Shown here: positions 9,256 to 20,280 of the stretch, in pieces
Numbering within the stretch: position 1 is the first letter of the stretch
Layout: every line of letters starts with the position of its first letter
Source: Thermotoga sp. Mc24
Lineage (GTDB): Bacteria; Thermotogota; Thermotogae; Thermotogales; Thermotogaceae
DNA length: 64,000 nt
Direction: 5' to 3'
Assembly (NCBI RefSeq): GCF_000784835.1
Contig: NZ_JSFH01000009.1
Coordinates: forward strand, 310,001 to 374,000
Program-made: the position numbers and the translations under genes
Notes under the pieces: generated by a model
What the model saw: only the letters and a program-made list of their open reading frames with translations
The model's database searches: none
What the model was told of the DNA's origin: nothing

Positions 9256-10746
9256 ATGAAATGCAAACTGGGGTTAGAGAGATGTCCAGATGATATCCTC
9301 CGGTGTTTCCCCAGGATTGAGCAATCCTTCGGAGTGGTGATTTTCGGTGCTTCTGGTGACCTCACAAAAAGAAAGCTCATTCCCGCTTTGAACAGGTTGT
9401 TCGAGGCAGGTATTCTGCCCGAACGCTTTTTCGTTCTCGGTGCGGCACGAACGAATATGGATGATGAAGAATTCAGATCCAGATTCGAAGCTCATCCCGA
9501 CTTTTTGAGACATTGCAGTTACATCAGCGTGGATTATCAGAATCTTGAGAGCTTCAAACCGTTGAAAAACACCGTTGACGATCTCATGAAGAAGATCGGC
9601 TCCAGTAACCTGATCTTCTACCTTGCTGTTCCACCGGATCTGTACATTCCTATTTTGGAAAATCTCTCGAAGGCTGGATTGAACAGGAAACCCGCGCGCG
9701 TCGTGATTGAAAAACCGTTCGGGAAAGACTTGGAGTCAGCCAGAAGATTGGAAGATACTCTTCAGAAACACTTCCAGGAAGATCAGATTTTCAGAATTGA
9801 TCATTACCTTGGAAAAGAAACCGTTCAGAACATACTGGTGTTCAGATTTGCCAACTTCATATTCGAGGAGATCTGGAACAACAAGTTCGTGGATCACGTT
9901 CAGATCACGATGGCCGAAGACATAGGAGTCGAACACAGGGCAGGATACTTCGAAAACGTTGGACTTCTCAGGGATATCTTCCAGAACCACATGCTTCAGG
10001 TCCTCGCATTGATCGCTATGGAACCTCCTTCTTCTTTCAATGGAGAAAATTTCAGAAACGAGCGGGTGAAGCTTCTCAGATCGATCAGGCCGTTCCCTGT
10101 AAAGGAACTGGAAAACTGGATCGTCAGAGGGCAGTATGGAAGAGGAGTTGTAAATGGGAAAGAAGTGCCAGCTTACAGAGAGGAACCGGGTGTGGCCAAC
10201 GACTCGAACGTGGAAACCTTCGTTGCCATGAAACTTTTCATAGACAACTGGAGATGGAGTGGAGTACCTTTCTATCTGAGGGCTGGGAAGAGGCTTCCCA
10301 GGAAGATAACGGAAGTCGCTGTTGTCTTCAAGAGGATTCCTCACTCTATCTTTGCCGGTGTACCTTCCGATAAACTGGAACCAAACACAATAGTCTTCAC
10401 CTTGCAACCAAACGAGGGAATTTCTCTTGAGTTTCAGGTAAAAAGGCCCTGTCCCGGCATGTTTCCACAGCTTCTCAGTATGGATTTCAAATACGAGAAT
10501 TACTTCGGTGTGAAACTACCAGACGCTTATGAGAGGCTTCTTCTGGACGTGATACTTGGAGATGCCACGCTCTTCATGAGAAGAGACGACCTCGAAGTTT
10601 CCTGGGAACTTCTCGATCCCGTTCTGAAAGCCTGGGAGGATGACCCCGTTCGTTTCTCTCTCAATATATACCCAGCGGGAACGTGGGGACCGAAGGAAGC
10701 CGATCTCCTCATAGAGAGGGACGGTAGAAAATGGAGAAAACTGTGA
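9256..10746 (+). CDS. zwf: Glucose-6-phosphate 1-dehydrogenase
   Basis: 496 residues, the usual length. The NAD(P)-binding [11 protein letters not shown] is at 31-41, the EKPFG loop at 152-156, and the active-site RIDHYLGKE at 180-188. It oxidises glucose 6-phosphate to 6-phosphogluconolactone in the cytosol, the first step of the oxidative pentose phosphate pathway. The first 22 residues, with two cysteines, extend beyond the core family start. The ATG has AAGGTG upstream. The 3' end overlaps the lactonase gene by 16 bp, so both steps are made from one message. Confidence 0.97.
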   Translation: MKCKLGLERCPDDILRCFPRIEQSFGVVIFGASGDLTKRKLIPALNRLFEAGILPERFFVLGAARTNMDDEEFRSRFEAHPDFLRHCSYISVDYQNLESFKPLKNTVDDLMKKIGSSNLIFYLAVPPDLYIPILENLSKAGLNRKPARVVIEKPFGKDLESARRLEDTLQKHFQEDQIFRIDHYLGKETVQNILVFRFANFIFEEIWNNKFVDHVQITMAEDIGVEHRAGYFENVGLLRDIFQNHMLQVLALIAMEPPSSFNGENFRNERVKLLRSIRPFPVKELENWIVRGQYGRGVVNGKEVPAYREEPGVANDSNVETFVAMKLFIDNWRWSGVPFYLRAGKRLPRKITEVAVVFKRIPHSIFAGVPSDKLEPNTIVFTLQPNEGISLEFQVKRPCPGMFPQLLSMDFKYENYFGVKLPDAYERLLLDVILGDATLFMRRDDLEVSWELLDPVLKAWEDDPVRFSLNIYPAGTWGPKEADLLIERDGRKWRKL

Positions 10747-11393
10747 TATACCTGCTCGAAGATGGGTACGTTGATTTTGCCGTCGAGAAAATTCATAAGA
10801 AAATGAAAAAGCTTCTCGAAGAAAAGGAGAAGATCTTCGCCGTCCTCGCCGGCGGGAGAACCCCCCTTCCCGTTTATGAGAAACTGGCAGAACAGAAACT
10901 CCCATGGAATCGCATTCATTTCTTTTTGAGCGATGAGCGGTATGTATCTCTCGACTCTGATCAAAGCAATTTTAAGAACATAAACGAGGCACTTTTCAGC
11001 AGAGCAAAGATCCCTTCCAGTAATGTTCACTACATTGACACTTCCCTTTCCATTGAAAAAGCCTGCGAGAAATATGAAAGGGAGATAAGATCGATCACCG
11101 ACCAGTTCGACCTCGCCGTTTTGGGGATGGGTCCCGATGGCCATGTTGCGTCCATATTCGATCTTGAAACGGGAAACAAGGATGTCTTTGTGACCTTCAC
11201 TGACCCTTCTGGTGACCCTGAGGTTCCCAGAGTCACCCTGACGTTTCGTGCACTGAACACATCGCGGTACGTACTCTTTCTCATCAGGGGAAAAGAAAAG
11301 ATAAACAGACTAGCGGAAATTCTAAAGGAAGAACCTCTTCCTGCCTACTTTGTGAGGGGCAAAGAGAAGACCGTCTGGCTTGTGGGAAAATAA
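10731..11393 (+). CDS. pgl: 6-phosphogluconolactonase
   Basis: 220 residues, the normal DevB/Pgl length. It has the family pattern [15 protein letters not shown], then [21 protein letters not shown] and a LFLIRGKEK end region. It hydrolyses the lactone made by the zwf product. The start ATG overlaps the 3' end of zwf, so translational coupling is likely. The product is expected in the cytosol. Confidence 0.96.
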   Translation: MEKTVIYLLEDGYVDFAVEKIHKKMKKLLEEKEKIFAVLAGGRTPLPVYEKLAEQKLPWNRIHFFLSDERYVSLDSDQSNFKNINEALFSRAKIPSSNVHYIDTSLSIEKACEKYEREIRSITDQFDLAVLGMGPDGHVASIFDLETGNKDVFVTFTDPSGDPEVPRVTLTFRALNTSRYVLFLIRGKEKINRLAEILKEEPLPAYFVRGKEKTVWLVGK

Positions 11394-11401
11394 TTCGGAA
11401 A

Positions 11402-11430
11402 TTGAAACTTATTCCAGTATGTGGTATTAT
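11402..11430 (+). promoter_or_regulatory. Strong sigma-A-type promoter for the peptide-type ABC operon
   Basis: TTGAAA (11402-11407), a 17-bp spacer, and TATTAT (11425-11430). It lies just after the pgl stop and places the RNA start near 11437, which rules out upstream in-frame start codons for the first permease gene. Confidence 0.8.
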
Positions 11431-11460
11431 TATGAAAAAAGAGAAGCGAGGTCGAAGGTT

Positions 11461-12324
11461 GTGATCTCTGAGAAAGTCTTCAAGCCAGTCTTCAAACTGT
11501 TCAGACGAAGAACGGGTGTTTTGGCTTTTGTTGGAATGATCATTCTTTTGTTTTACATCTTTCTGGCCATCTTTGCTCCTGTTCTTGCCCCCTACGATCC
11601 CACTGTGCGAGTGGGAAGGTCTTTGCAACCTCCTTCAGAGAAACACATATTCGGTACCGACAATCTCGGAAGGGATGTCTTCAGCAGGGTGATCTATGGC
11701 TCGAGAATCGCTCTGATGGTGGCGTTCCTTGCCGTTGCCATAGCGTCCACGATAGGTATTCCCCTCGGTTTGATTTCTGGATACGTTGGAGGGGTTTTCG
11801 ACCGTGTTTTAACCCTTGTTATGGATGCTGTTTATTCTTTTCCGGGTCTGATTCTTGCCATAGCGGTTGCGGCAGTTTTGGGACCTGGAATGATGAACAT
11901 AGCCGTTTCGATCGCCGTTGTCTATGCGCCCACGTATTTCAGAGTGGTGAGAAACCAGGTTGCGAGTGTGAAAAACGAGCTTTACGTGGAAGCGGCAAGA
12001 GCACTCGGTGCGAAAGATTGGGAAATTCTGGTTAAATACGTGCTTCCCAACGTTTTTCCATCGATTGTGGTGGTTCTCTCCATGAACCTCGCTGATGCGA
12101 TCATGACAGAAGCGGGTCTCAGTTTCCTTGGGCTTGGAATAGCCCCTCCCACTCCGGACTGGGGATTCGATCTCAGCAACGGTCAGAGGTTCATCTTGAG
12201 CAGAGCCTGGTGGGGTGTGTTGTTTCCTGGACTTGCAATCATCACTTCCGTTCTTGGTTTTTCCATGTTCAGTGAAGGGTTGAGCGAAATTCTCAATCCG
12301 AATATCGAGGAGAGAAGCAAATGA
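11461..12324 (+). CDS. Peptide/nickel-type ABC transporter permease (DppC/OppC family)
   Basis: 287 residues from a GTG at 11461, eight bases after GAGGT and about 24 nt into the transcript from the promoter at 11402. It has a first helix near 25-45, an extracytoplasmic loop with FGTDNLGRDVFSR, four to five further helices, and the EAA loop (EAARALGAKDWEILVKYVLPN) that contacts the ATPases. The C-terminal GLSEILNPN is typical for DppC. It forms the pore with the DppB-type protein encoded four genes later. In Thermotoga, transporters of this family carry oligosaccharides as often as peptides, so the substrate is open. Confidence 0.93.
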   Translation: MISEKVFKPVFKLFRRRTGVLAFVGMIILLFYIFLAIFAPVLAPYDPTVRVGRSLQPPSEKHIFGTDNLGRDVFSRVIYGSRIALMVAFLAVAIASTIGIPLGLISGYVGGVFDRVLTLVMDAVYSFPGLILAIAVAAVLGPGMMNIAVSIAVVYAPTYFRVVRNQVASVKNELYVEAARALGAKDWEILVKYVLPNVFPSIVVVLSMNLADAIMTEAGLSFLGLGIAPPTPDWGFDLSNGQRFILSRAWWGVLFPGLAIITSVLGFSMFSEGLSEILNPNIEERSK

Positions 12325-13292
12325 AGGTGCTTGAACTGAAAAACGTGAGTGTGAGATACAAAACCGGAGAAAGAACTGTGAACGCCGTCGAAAAAGTCTC
12401 CTTTCACCTAGAGAAAGGTGAAACCCTGGGTCTCGTCGGTGAATCCGGCTGTGGAAAGTCTACCCTCGGTTTTTCCATAATGCGGCTTCTTCCAAAAGGA
12501 ACAAAGATTGATGGGAGTATAAAAATTGAAGGAATAGATATTTCATCTCTTTCGGACGAGGAAATGAGACAGATAAGAGGTTCAAAAGTTGCGATGATTT
12601 TCCAGGATCCGATGACGTCGCTCAATCCGATTCTCAGGATAGAGGATCATTTTGTAGAGATGATCCTCACCCACAGACCCGAACTGAGTAAGGAGGACGC
12701 CAGAGAACTTGCAGCGAAGGCCTTAGAAGATGTCGGGATAAACAGGAACAGACTGAAGGATTACCCGTTTCAGTTCAGCGGTGGAATGAGACAGAGGGTG
12801 ATGATCGCCCTCTCCATAGTTCTCAATCCCGCTGTTTTGATCGCCGATGAACCCACTACATCTCTGGATGTGATAGTTCAGGCTCAGATAATGGAACTGC
12901 TTGAGAAGTTGACGAAAGAGCACAGAACCGCCATGATTCTGATCACCCACGATATGGGACTGGTCGCGGAAGCCGCAGACAGAATAGGGGTGATGTACGC
13001 AGGGCACCTCGTGGAACTCGCATCGAAAGAGAGGATATTCACCAATCCTCTTCATCCATACACCGTTGGTCTTCTGAGGTCTATTCCGAACACGGACGTG
13101 AACGATAAAGAACTGAGATACATTCCAGGCTCTCCTCCTGATCTTTCGAATCCCCCTGAAGGTTGCAGGTTCGCTCCAAGATGTGAGAAGGCAATGAAAA
13201 TTTGCTGGGAGAAAGAACCACCGGAGTTCGAAATAGATGGAACGCGCGTGAAATGTTGGCTTTACGGAGGAGATCAAAATGGCACTGATTGA
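12321..13292 (+). CDS. Peptide-type ABC transporter ATP-binding protein (DppD/OppD family)
   Basis: 323 residues. Walker A is GESGCGKST, the signature FSGGMRQR, and Walker B LIADEPTTSLD, with a switch His in ITHD. The C-terminal oligopeptide/dipeptide extension has the Cys pattern C-x6-C (RFAPRCEKAMKIC), which in relatives can hold an Fe-S or structural site. The ATG overlaps the permease stop by 4 bp. It pairs with the next ATPase. Confidence 0.95.
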   Translation: MKVLELKNVSVRYKTGERTVNAVEKVSFHLEKGETLGLVGESGCGKSTLGFSIMRLLPKGTKIDGSIKIEGIDISSLSDEEMRQIRGSKVAMIFQDPMTSLNPILRIEDHFVEMILTHRPELSKEDARELAAKALEDVGINRNRLKDYPFQFSGGMRQRVMIALSIVLNPAVLIADEPTTSLDVIVQAQIMELLEKLTKEHRTAMILITHDMGLVAEAADRIGVMYAGHLVELASKERIFTNPLHPYTVGLLRSIPNTDVNDKELRYIPGSPPDLSNPPEGCRFAPRCEKAMKICWEKEPPEFEIDGTRVKCWLYGGDQNGTD

Positions 13293-14256
13293 AGTGCAGA
13301 ACCTTAAAAAGTATTTCCCTGTGAAACAGGGACCGATAGATGTGCTTTTGAGAAAACCCAGGAAGTTTGTGAAAGCGGTGGATGGTGTGAATTTTCAGAT
13401 TGATGAAGGAAAGAGTCTGGGGCTGGTGGGGGAGTCGGGATCCGGAAAAACCACAACGGGAAGAGTCATTCTGAGACTTGAAGAACCCACCGATGGCAAA
13501 ATCATTTTTGATGGTAGAGATATCACAAAACTCTCAAAAGAAGAAATGAGGAAGCTGAGAAAAGAAATGCAGATCATCTTTCAAGATCCAATGGCCTCTC
13601 TGAATCCATATATGAGGGTGGGAAAAGCCATAGAACACGCCCTTGAAATTCACGGAATCGGAGACAGATCGTCGAGAAAAGAGATGGTGCTTGAGATGTT
13701 GAGGAGAGTGAATCTGGAGCCCGCGGAGGATATCTACAGAAGGTATCCGAGGGAGCTTTCCGGTGGCCAGAGGCAAAGAGTTGTCATTGCCCGTGCTTTG
13801 ATTTTGAAACCCCGTCTGGTGGTGGCAGATGAAGCGGTGGCTATGCTCGATGTTTCCGTGAGATCGCAGTTGTTGAGGCTCCTTCAGGAACTCAGAAAGG
13901 AATTCAACCTCACCATGCTCTTCATCACACACGACCTCGCTACGACCAAATACGTCTGCGACGAAATCGCGGTGATGTACCTCGGAAAGATTGTGGAGAT
14001 CGGTGATTTTGAGGACATATACCTCAATCCAAAGCATCCTTACACACAGGCTCTTATATCCGCCGTACCGGAACCTTCTCTCAAGAAGAAAAAGAAGTTC
14101 ATCCCTGAGGGAGAAACACCAAACCCGATAGACGTGCCATCTGGTTGTAGATTCCACCCGCGCTGCCCTTACAGAATGGATATCTGTATGAAAGAAGAAC
14201 CTCAACTCAAGGCTGTGGAGGAAAATCATAAGGTGGCATGTCATCTTTACAACTGA
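13279..14256 (+). CDS. Peptide-type ABC transporter ATP-binding protein (DppF/OppF family)
   Basis: 325 residues. Walker A is GESGSGKTT and the signature LSGGQRQR. Walker B reads VVADEAVAMLD, with Ala where most relatives have Pro after the catalytic Glu; the Glu itself is intact. The C-terminal FHPRCPYRMDIC Cys block matches its partner. It overlaps the previous gene by 14 bp and has GGAGG at 13266-13270. It makes the heterodimeric motor with the preceding gene product. Confidence 0.94.
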   Translation: MALIEVQNLKKYFPVKQGPIDVLLRKPRKFVKAVDGVNFQIDEGKSLGLVGESGSGKTTTGRVILRLEEPTDGKIIFDGRDITKLSKEEMRKLRKEMQIIFQDPMASLNPYMRVGKAIEHALEIHGIGDRSSRKEMVLEMLRRVNLEPAEDIYRRYPRELSGGQRQRVVIARALILKPRLVVADEAVAMLDVSVRSQLLRLLQELRKEFNLTMLFITHDLATTKYVCDEIAVMYLGKIVEIGDFEDIYLNPKHPYTQALISAVPEPSLKKKKKFIPEGETPNPIDVPSGCRFHPRCPYRMDICMKEEPQLKAVEENHKVACHLYN

Positions 14257-14271
14257 AGGGAGGTAGTGGGT

Positions 14272-15777
14272 ATGAAAAAGTTAGTCTGGTTGTTTCTGAT
14301 CTTAACAGTAACGCTCTCCTTCGCGGCAAAAGACATCATCGTGGTGGGTACAACGGACAAAATCAGAACTCTCGATCCTGCCAACTGTTACGATTACTTT
14401 TCTTCAAACATCCTTCAAAACGTCATGGTTGGACTGGTTGATTACGAAATAGGAACCAGCGTTCTCAAGCCCGTTCTGGCAGAGAGATGGGAAGTCGATG
14501 AAACAGGAACGGTTTACACGTTCTATCTGAGAAAGGATGCAAAGTTCGAGGATGGAACACCCATCGATGCACACGTCTTCAAGTACTCTTTCGACAGGGT
14601 GATGAAACTGAATGGAGATCCGGCATTCTTACTCTCTGATGTCGTCGAAAAAACAGAAGTGGTGGACGACTACACCTTCCGTGTAACTCTGAAGTATCCA
14701 TTCTCTGCGTTCGTTTCCGTCCTCGGTTACACCGTTGCGTATCCGGTGAATCCGAAGGTTTATCCAGCTGATTCCTTCTACGAAGGTATCCCGTCAGCTT
14801 CTGGTCCATACAGGGTCAAGGAATGGATCAGAGATGTGAGAATCGTTCTCGAAGCGAATCCGAACTACTTCGGTGAAAAACCAAAGACAAAGACCATCGT
14901 GATCAATTTCTATGAGAACGCTTCCACACTCAGATTGGCACTCGAGACGGGAGAAATCGATGTCGCTTACAGACATCTCGACCCCAGAGATGTTATCGAT
15001 CTCGAGGGAAGAGAAGACATCGTCGTTTACAAAGGTAACAGTCCACAGATCAGATATCTGGTGATCAACGTCACACAACCCCCGTTCGACAACGTGAAGG
15101 TGAGACAGGCACTCGCCTATTCGGTGAACAGAGATGTCATAGTTGAAGATGTGTTCGTGGGACTTGCAAAACCACTGTACTCGATGATCCCGGAAGGCAT
15201 GTGGGGACACAAGGATGTTTTCCCTGAAAGAGACCTAGAAAAGGCAAGAGCGCTCCTCAAGGAAGCTGGCTACGATGAGAACAATCCCCTCGTGATAGAC
15301 CTGTGGTACACACCTTCACACTACGGAACGACAGAAGCGGATGTCGCTCAGGTGCTGAAAGAGTCGTTCGAAGAAACCGGTGTCATAAAAGTGAACCTGA
15401 AGTATGCGGAGTGGTCCACCTACGTGGAGTACTTCCTGAACGGAACGATGGGTCTCTTCCTCCTTGGATGGTACCCCGATTACCTTGATCCGGATGACTA
15501 CGTCTGGCCGTTCCTCAGTGAGAGTGGTGCGAAATCCCTCGGTAGCTTCTACTCGAATCCTGAGGTAGAAAACCTGATGATAGAAGCGAGAAAACTCACC
15601 GATCTGGAAAAGAGAACAGAGATCTACTACAAAGTCCAGGAGATTCTTGCAAGGGATGTTCCTTACATACCGCTCTGGCAGGGAGTTGCAACCTGTGCAG
15701 CGAAAAAACAGGTGAAAGGAATTCTGCTTGAACCCACACAGATATTCAGATACTACATACTCTACTGGGAAGAGTGA
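14272..15777 (+). CDS. Periplasmic solute-binding protein, family 5 (peptide/oligosaccharide type)
   Basis: 501 residues from the ATG at 14272, seven bases after GGGAGGT. A signal peptide (KKLVWLFLILTVTLSFA) is followed by the family 5 fold: LDPANCYDYFSSNILQNVMVGL, YTFYLRKDAKFEDGTPIDAHVFKYSFDR and VRQALAYSVNRDVI. It is soluble or tethered outside the inner membrane and hands the ligand to the permeases. It is encoded inside the operon between the ATPase and the second permease. A strong hairpin follows, probably to raise its share of the mRNA. Confidence 0.94.
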   Translation: MKKLVWLFLILTVTLSFAAKDIIVVGTTDKIRTLDPANCYDYFSSNILQNVMVGLVDYEIGTSVLKPVLAERWEVDETGTVYTFYLRKDAKFEDGTPIDAHVFKYSFDRVMKLNGDPAFLLSDVVEKTEVVDDYTFRVTLKYPFSAFVSVLGYTVAYPVNPKVYPADSFYEGIPSASGPYRVKEWIRDVRIVLEANPNYFGEKPKTKTIVINFYENASTLRLALETGEIDVAYRHLDPRDVIDLEGREDIVVYKGNSPQIRYLVINVTQPPFDNVKVRQALAYSVNRDVIVEDVFVGLAKPLYSMIPEGMWGHKDVFPERDLEKARALLKEAGYDENNPLVIDLWYTPSHYGTTEADVAQVLKESFEETGVIKVNLKYAEWSTYVEYFLNGTMGLFLLGWYPDYLDPDDYVWPFLSESGAKSLGSFYSNPEVENLMIEARKLTDLEKRTEIYYKVQEILARDVPYIPLWQGVATCAAKKQVKGILLEPTQIFRYYILYWEE

Positions 15778-15782
15778 ACTCC

Positions 15783-15803
15783 GCCGCCCCTTCCCGGGGC
15801 GGC
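15783..15803 (+). terminator. Intercistronic hairpin after the solute-binding protein gene
   Basis: A perfect 8-bp GCCGCCCC/GGGGCGGC stem (15783-15790 with 15796-15803) has a 5-base loop and only TTT behind it. It looks more like a leaky terminator or 3'-end stabiliser than a full stop, since the DppB gene begins 17 bp later. Confidence 0.7.
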
Positions 15804-15819
15804 TTTCGGAGGTGCCGTG

Positions 15820-16827
15820 ATGTCTCTTAAAAACTACGTGATAACAAGAATTCTCCTCGCTGCCCCCATGATATTCATCCTTCTGGCACTCATATTCCTG
15901 GTGCTCAGGATCATACCCGGGGATCCGGTGCTCGCTATTCTCGGAGGGAAAGCACCGAAGGAGGTCATCGAACAAAAGAGACACGAACTCGGTCTCGATA
16001 AACCTATCATCGTCCAGTTTTTCGATTACATCGGAGATCTTCTCAAAGGTGACCTGGGAAAATCTACACTGACGGGAAGACCCGTTTGGGAAGAAATAAA
16101 GGAGAGATTTCCCGCGACTTTGGAGCTGACACTCTTCGCTTTCATCGTAGCCGTTCTCATAGGCATCTTCTGGGGAAGCTTCGCTGCGTACAAAAGGGAC
16201 AGTGGAGTTGATATAGGTGCCAGGATGTTTTCAATGGTGATGTACGCGGTTCCGGTTTTCTGGTTCGGTTTGATGATGCAGTACATCTTCGGAGTTATCT
16301 TGAGATGGCTTCCCGTTGGCGGACGATTGTCACCCACTATGAATTTGAAAGTGATAACGGGTATCTATTCGATAGATGCGCTTTTCACAGGAAACTGGGA
16401 AGCGCTGAAAGACGTTTTCGAACATCTCTTACTTCCGGGACTCACGCTCGGCCTTGTGATCTCCAGCGTCTTTGTCCGTATGGTGAGAAACAACACCGTT
16501 TTAACACTGGCCCAGGATTTCGTGAAGGCGGCTCGTGCTCGCGGTTTGAAGGAGAGGGTGGTTCTGTTCAGGTACGCCCTGAAAAACGCTCTGGTACCCA
16601 TCTTCACGATGATGGGATTGCAGTTCGCACTCCTTCTGGGAGGTGCGGTCCTCACAGAAACCACTTTCTCATGGCCCGGTCTTGGAAGTTATCTTGTGAT
16701 GAAGATCAGGTACAGGGACTTTCCTGCCATACAGGGCACGGTCGTTTTCTTCGCTTTGATCGTGGTGGTGATAAGCATTCTCGTCGACGTGATCAACGCT
16801 CTGATAGATCCCAGGGTGAGATATTGA
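15820..16827 (+). CDS. Peptide-type ABC transporter permease (DppB/OppB family)
   Basis: 335 residues from the ATG at 15820, seven bases after GGAGG; a GTG one codon earlier is possible. It has the N-terminal helix of the family (LLAAPMIFILLALIFLVLRIIPGDP), the loop beginning GLDKPIIVQFFDYI, and the EAA motif (KAARARGLKERVVLFRYALKN) near 230. It ends with INALIDPRVRY, typical of DppB. It completes the five-gene transporter. Its position at the 3' end after a hairpin predicts lower expression than the binding protein. Confidence 0.94.
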   Translation: MSLKNYVITRILLAAPMIFILLALIFLVLRIIPGDPVLAILGGKAPKEVIEQKRHELGLDKPIIVQFFDYIGDLLKGDLGKSTLTGRPVWEEIKERFPATLELTLFAFIVAVLIGIFWGSFAAYKRDSGVDIGARMFSMVMYAVPVFWFGLMMQYIFGVILRWLPVGGRLSPTMNLKVITGIYSIDALFTGNWEALKDVFEHLLLPGLTLGLVISSVFVRMVRNNTVLTLAQDFVKAARARGLKERVVLFRYALKNALVPIFTMMGLQFALLLGGAVLTETTFSWPGLGSYLVMKIRYRDFPAIQGTVVFFALIVVVISILVDVINALIDPRVRY

Positions 16828-16830
16828 AAA

Positions 16831-18122
<1,292 letters not shown>

Positions 18123-18185
18123 TCATCGTTTCATTTAACGCTTTCGTGAAATTTGACTCAAGAGGAAATCGTTGCAAAAAGTAAA

Positions 18186-18203
18186 AGGGTGCGGAAGCAC
18201 CCT
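18186..18203 (-). terminator. Rho-independent terminator after the thioredoxin-like gene
   Basis: An AGGGTGC/GCACCCT stem with a 4-base loop is followed on the minus strand by TTTACTTTTTGC. It begins 4 bp past the gene stop. Confidence 0.85.
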
Positions 18204-18206
18204 CTT

Positions 18207-18866
18207 TCATTTAACGAGCAGAACACGGAGAGCGCCTTTTTCCTGAAGGGTCTTTGCAACATCTGGCGAATCCGTCACGTATATCCTGTCTCTTCTCACT
18301 TCGTTCGGTACGGTATCCACTTTCACAGCGTTTTTATCTTTTTTCAGAACGAAATCTGCGTCTTCTTTGGAAATTTCGATGATCAACGGCTCACCCACGA
18401 ACGGATCGTCTTTCTTCAGGTAGGTCTGGAAGTCTTCTTTCAACTCCTGAGCGACGTATTTCAGAATCTTTATGAAGTTGTCTTTGTCCACGTAGCCAGG
18501 AAGGTATCCCAGACCTTCTTTTCCCTTGAAAAAGAAAAACGTAGGCGTTCCTCTCACACCAAATCCAGCGAAGAGATCCCTGTAGCTAACCGATTCCTCT
18601 CCCAGAACTTCCTTCGCAAAGAGTGTGGTTTTTTCATCTGTGGCGTACAGCTCAACGAAGACGAAGTTTGGAATCAGAATTTCCTGGAAATCTTCTTTCG
18701 GGAATACTTCTTTCTTGAACAGATTACAGTAGTAACAGGTTGGACTCGAGAACATCATGATCAGCTTTCTCTGGGTGATGTTTGCGAGTCTGTAGGCATC
18801 ATCTAAAGTGAGGGCCAGTGAGATCACACTCAAAGCCAAAATCGCGATGATTAAGAACCTTTTCAC
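18207..18866 (-). CDS. Exported thioredoxin-fold protein
   Basis: 219 residues. A signal peptide (about 1-20) leads into a thioredoxin fold with a CYYC redox motif at 44-47 and a cis-proline in GTPTFFFF near 110. The ~60 C-terminal residues are an extra charged segment of unknown role. It should work as a thiol-disulfide oxidoreductase on the outside of the inner membrane. It is 15 bp downstream of a CcdA-like gene, whose product would pass electrons to it from cytosolic thioredoxin. Confidence 0.85.
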   Translation of the reverse strand: MKRFLIIAILALSVISLALTLDDAYRLANITQRKLIMMFSSPTCYYCNLFKKEVFPKEDFQEILIPNFVFVELYATDEKTTLFAKEVLGEESVSYRDLFAGFGVRGTPTFFFFKGKEGLGYLPGYVDKDNFIKILKYVAQELKEDFQTYLKKDDPFVGEPLIIEISKEDADFVLKKDKNAVKVDTVPNEVRRDRIYVTDSPDVAKTLQEKGALRVLLVK

Positions 18867-18881
18867 AGTACCATCCTCCCA

Positions 18882-19532
18882 TCAGTATGTGATGAACCTT
18901 CCCGTGAGAATGAGCACTCCAACGAGAACGAGTGAGAGAGAACCCACTACTTTGAGAACATTCATCCACACAGGTTTTTTGAAACTGACGCGGTTCAAAA
19001 GTCTGTTGACGAATCCTCCCATCAGTATGAACGGAATCGAAATACCCAGAGAGTAAAGGAAAAGAAGTACTCCTCCCTTCACCGGTTCTCTTCCACTCGC
19101 CACTATCGCGAGGATACTCCCCAGTATAGGACTCGAGCAGGGAATCCACACGAGTCCCACACTACCACCGAGTAAGAAACCATTCAGGAATCCTTCCCCT
19201 TTGTAGCGCCACACGTTGGGATTCTTTTTCATCTTCACAAGTTCAACATCGAACAGGTAAAACAATCCAAAGACTACGAGAGCAAGCCCGGAAATCCACG
19301 TGAGTATGTAAGTAGGAATGAAATTTCCAAACAGTCCAAAAAGGACTCCTATGACTGAAAAGAGAGAAGATATTCCCACGAAAAAACCTATGATCTTCAG
19401 GAAATCTCCTTTCGAGGCAAAGAGTACGCCAAGAAAAGCGGGGATCAGGGGCAGGACACACGGACTGAAAAATGCGAGAAAGCCATATCCGAGAGCCATC
19501 CAGTAACTCACTTCTGCGACGGCGAAACTCAT
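18882..19532 (-). CDS. CcdA/DsbD-type membrane thiol electron carrier
   Basis: 216 residues from an internal ATG at 19532 with GAGGAG upstream. About six membrane helices are present. The two conserved Cys-bearing motifs of CcdA are SPCVLPLIPAFLG in helix 1 and WIPCSSPILGSI in helix 4. These two cysteines form the transmembrane redox pair. With the thioredoxin-like protein downstream it makes a minimal system to reduce disulfides outside the cell membrane. No cytochrome c biogenesis genes are nearby, so that role is not supported here. Confidence 0.9.
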   Translation of the reverse strand: MSFAVAEVSYWMALGYGFLAFFSPCVLPLIPAFLGVLFASKGDFLKIIGFFVGISSLFSVIGVLFGLFGNFIPTYILTWISGLALVVFGLFYLFDVELVKMKKNPNVWRYKGEGFLNGFLLGGSVGLVWIPCSSPILGSILAIVASGREPVKGGVLLFLYSLGISIPFILMGGFVNRLLNRVSFKKPVWMNVLKVVGSLSLVLVGVLILTGRFITY

Positions 19533-19576
19533 GTTCTCTCTCCTCTTCATTTTTTCTACTGAAAAAGTCCAAAATA

Positions 19577-19582
19577 ATTATA
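19577..19582 (-). promoter_or_regulatory. -10 element for the ccdA-thioredoxin pair
   Basis: A perfect TATAAT on the minus strand lies about 45 bp upstream of the ccdA start. Its -35 region falls within the preceding terminator hairpin and matches poorly. Confidence 0.5.
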
Positions 19583-19593
19583 ACACAGAAACA

Positions 19594-19612
19594 CCCCCTC
19601 ACAGCGAGGGGG
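19594..19612 (-). terminator. Terminator after the CBS-ACT gene (end of liv operon)
   Basis: A 7-bp CCCCCTC/GAGGGGG stem with a 5-base loop is followed on the minus strand by TGTTTCTG, a weak U tract. Confidence 0.65.
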
Positions 19613-19620
19613 CTAACGAT

Positions 19621-20268
19621 TCAGTTTGAATGGTAGTACAGAAGCTTCACATCGATTTCATCGAGGGATTTCACGAACTTTTCATGGTCGATGTTTTCCA
19701 CCCTGAGTGTGGCAAGGTAAGAATCCTTCCCTTCTTCGAAAAGTGTTGCGATGGAGATGATGTTCCCGCCTGCTTCGTAGATTCTCTTTGCCACTTCGAG
19801 AAGTTCACCCGGTTTGTCTGGCATTTCCATTGTGTACCTTATGGTTCCTTCCCTCTTGGTTCCGAATATCTCTACGAAGACCTTGAAGATATCAGTCTGT
19901 GTGATGATTCCAACAAGATGTCCCGCATCGTCAACTACGGGGAGTCCACTTATATCCTTCTCCTCCATTATCCTTGCCGCGTCTTCTATCGGTGTGTTTT
20001 CGTTCACTGTGACGACATCTTTTGTCATGATCTCCTCGATTTTGAGCTTGGAAAGAAGATAGTGGAGTTCCCAGATGTTTAGTGTCGTGGCTTTAGAGGG
20101 AGATGCGTAGAGAAGGTCCTTTTCTGTCACGATACCGACGATCTTTTCATCCTTCATCACTATGAGGCGTTTGATTTTGTTCTGTTTCATGAGTTTGAGG
20201 GCCTCAGAAAAAGAGGTCTCTGGAGCGATGGTGATGGGATTTCTCGTCATGAAATCCTTGACAAGCAT
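19621..20268 (-). CDS. CBS-pair and ACT domain protein (AcuB-like)
   Basis: 215 residues. Two CBS domains (about 7-60, starting VKDFMTRNPITIAPETSF; and about 77-135, with IMTKDVVTVNENTPIEDAARIM) are followed by an ACT domain (about 140-215, MPDKPGELLEVAKRIYEAGGNIISIATL). Such proteins bind adenine nucleotides through CBS and amino acids through ACT. Placed 12 bp after livF, it may sense branched-chain amino acids and adjust the transporter or related metabolism (inference). Confidence 0.88.
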   Translation of the reverse strand: MLVKDFMTRNPITIAPETSFSEALKLMKQNKIKRLIVMKDEKIVGIVTEKDLLYASPSKATTLNIWELHYLLSKLKIEEIMTKDVVTVNENTPIEDAARIMEEKDISGLPVVDDAGHLVGIITQTDIFKVFVEIFGTKREGTIRYTMEMPDKPGELLEVAKRIYEAGGNIISIATLFEEGKDSYLATLRVENIDHEKFVKSLDEIDVKLLYYHSN

Positions 20269-20280
20269 GTTTTCCCCCCT

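Noticed and set aside
9736-10407. Long antisense frame inside zwf
   Set aside because: It is the complement of a well-conserved enzyme gene with no start signal or family pattern.
11380-11460. Upstream extension of the DppC-type permease
   Set aside because: A strong promoter at 11402-11430 lies inside it and starts transcription after the extension's start codons; the GTG at 11461 has a proper ribosome site.
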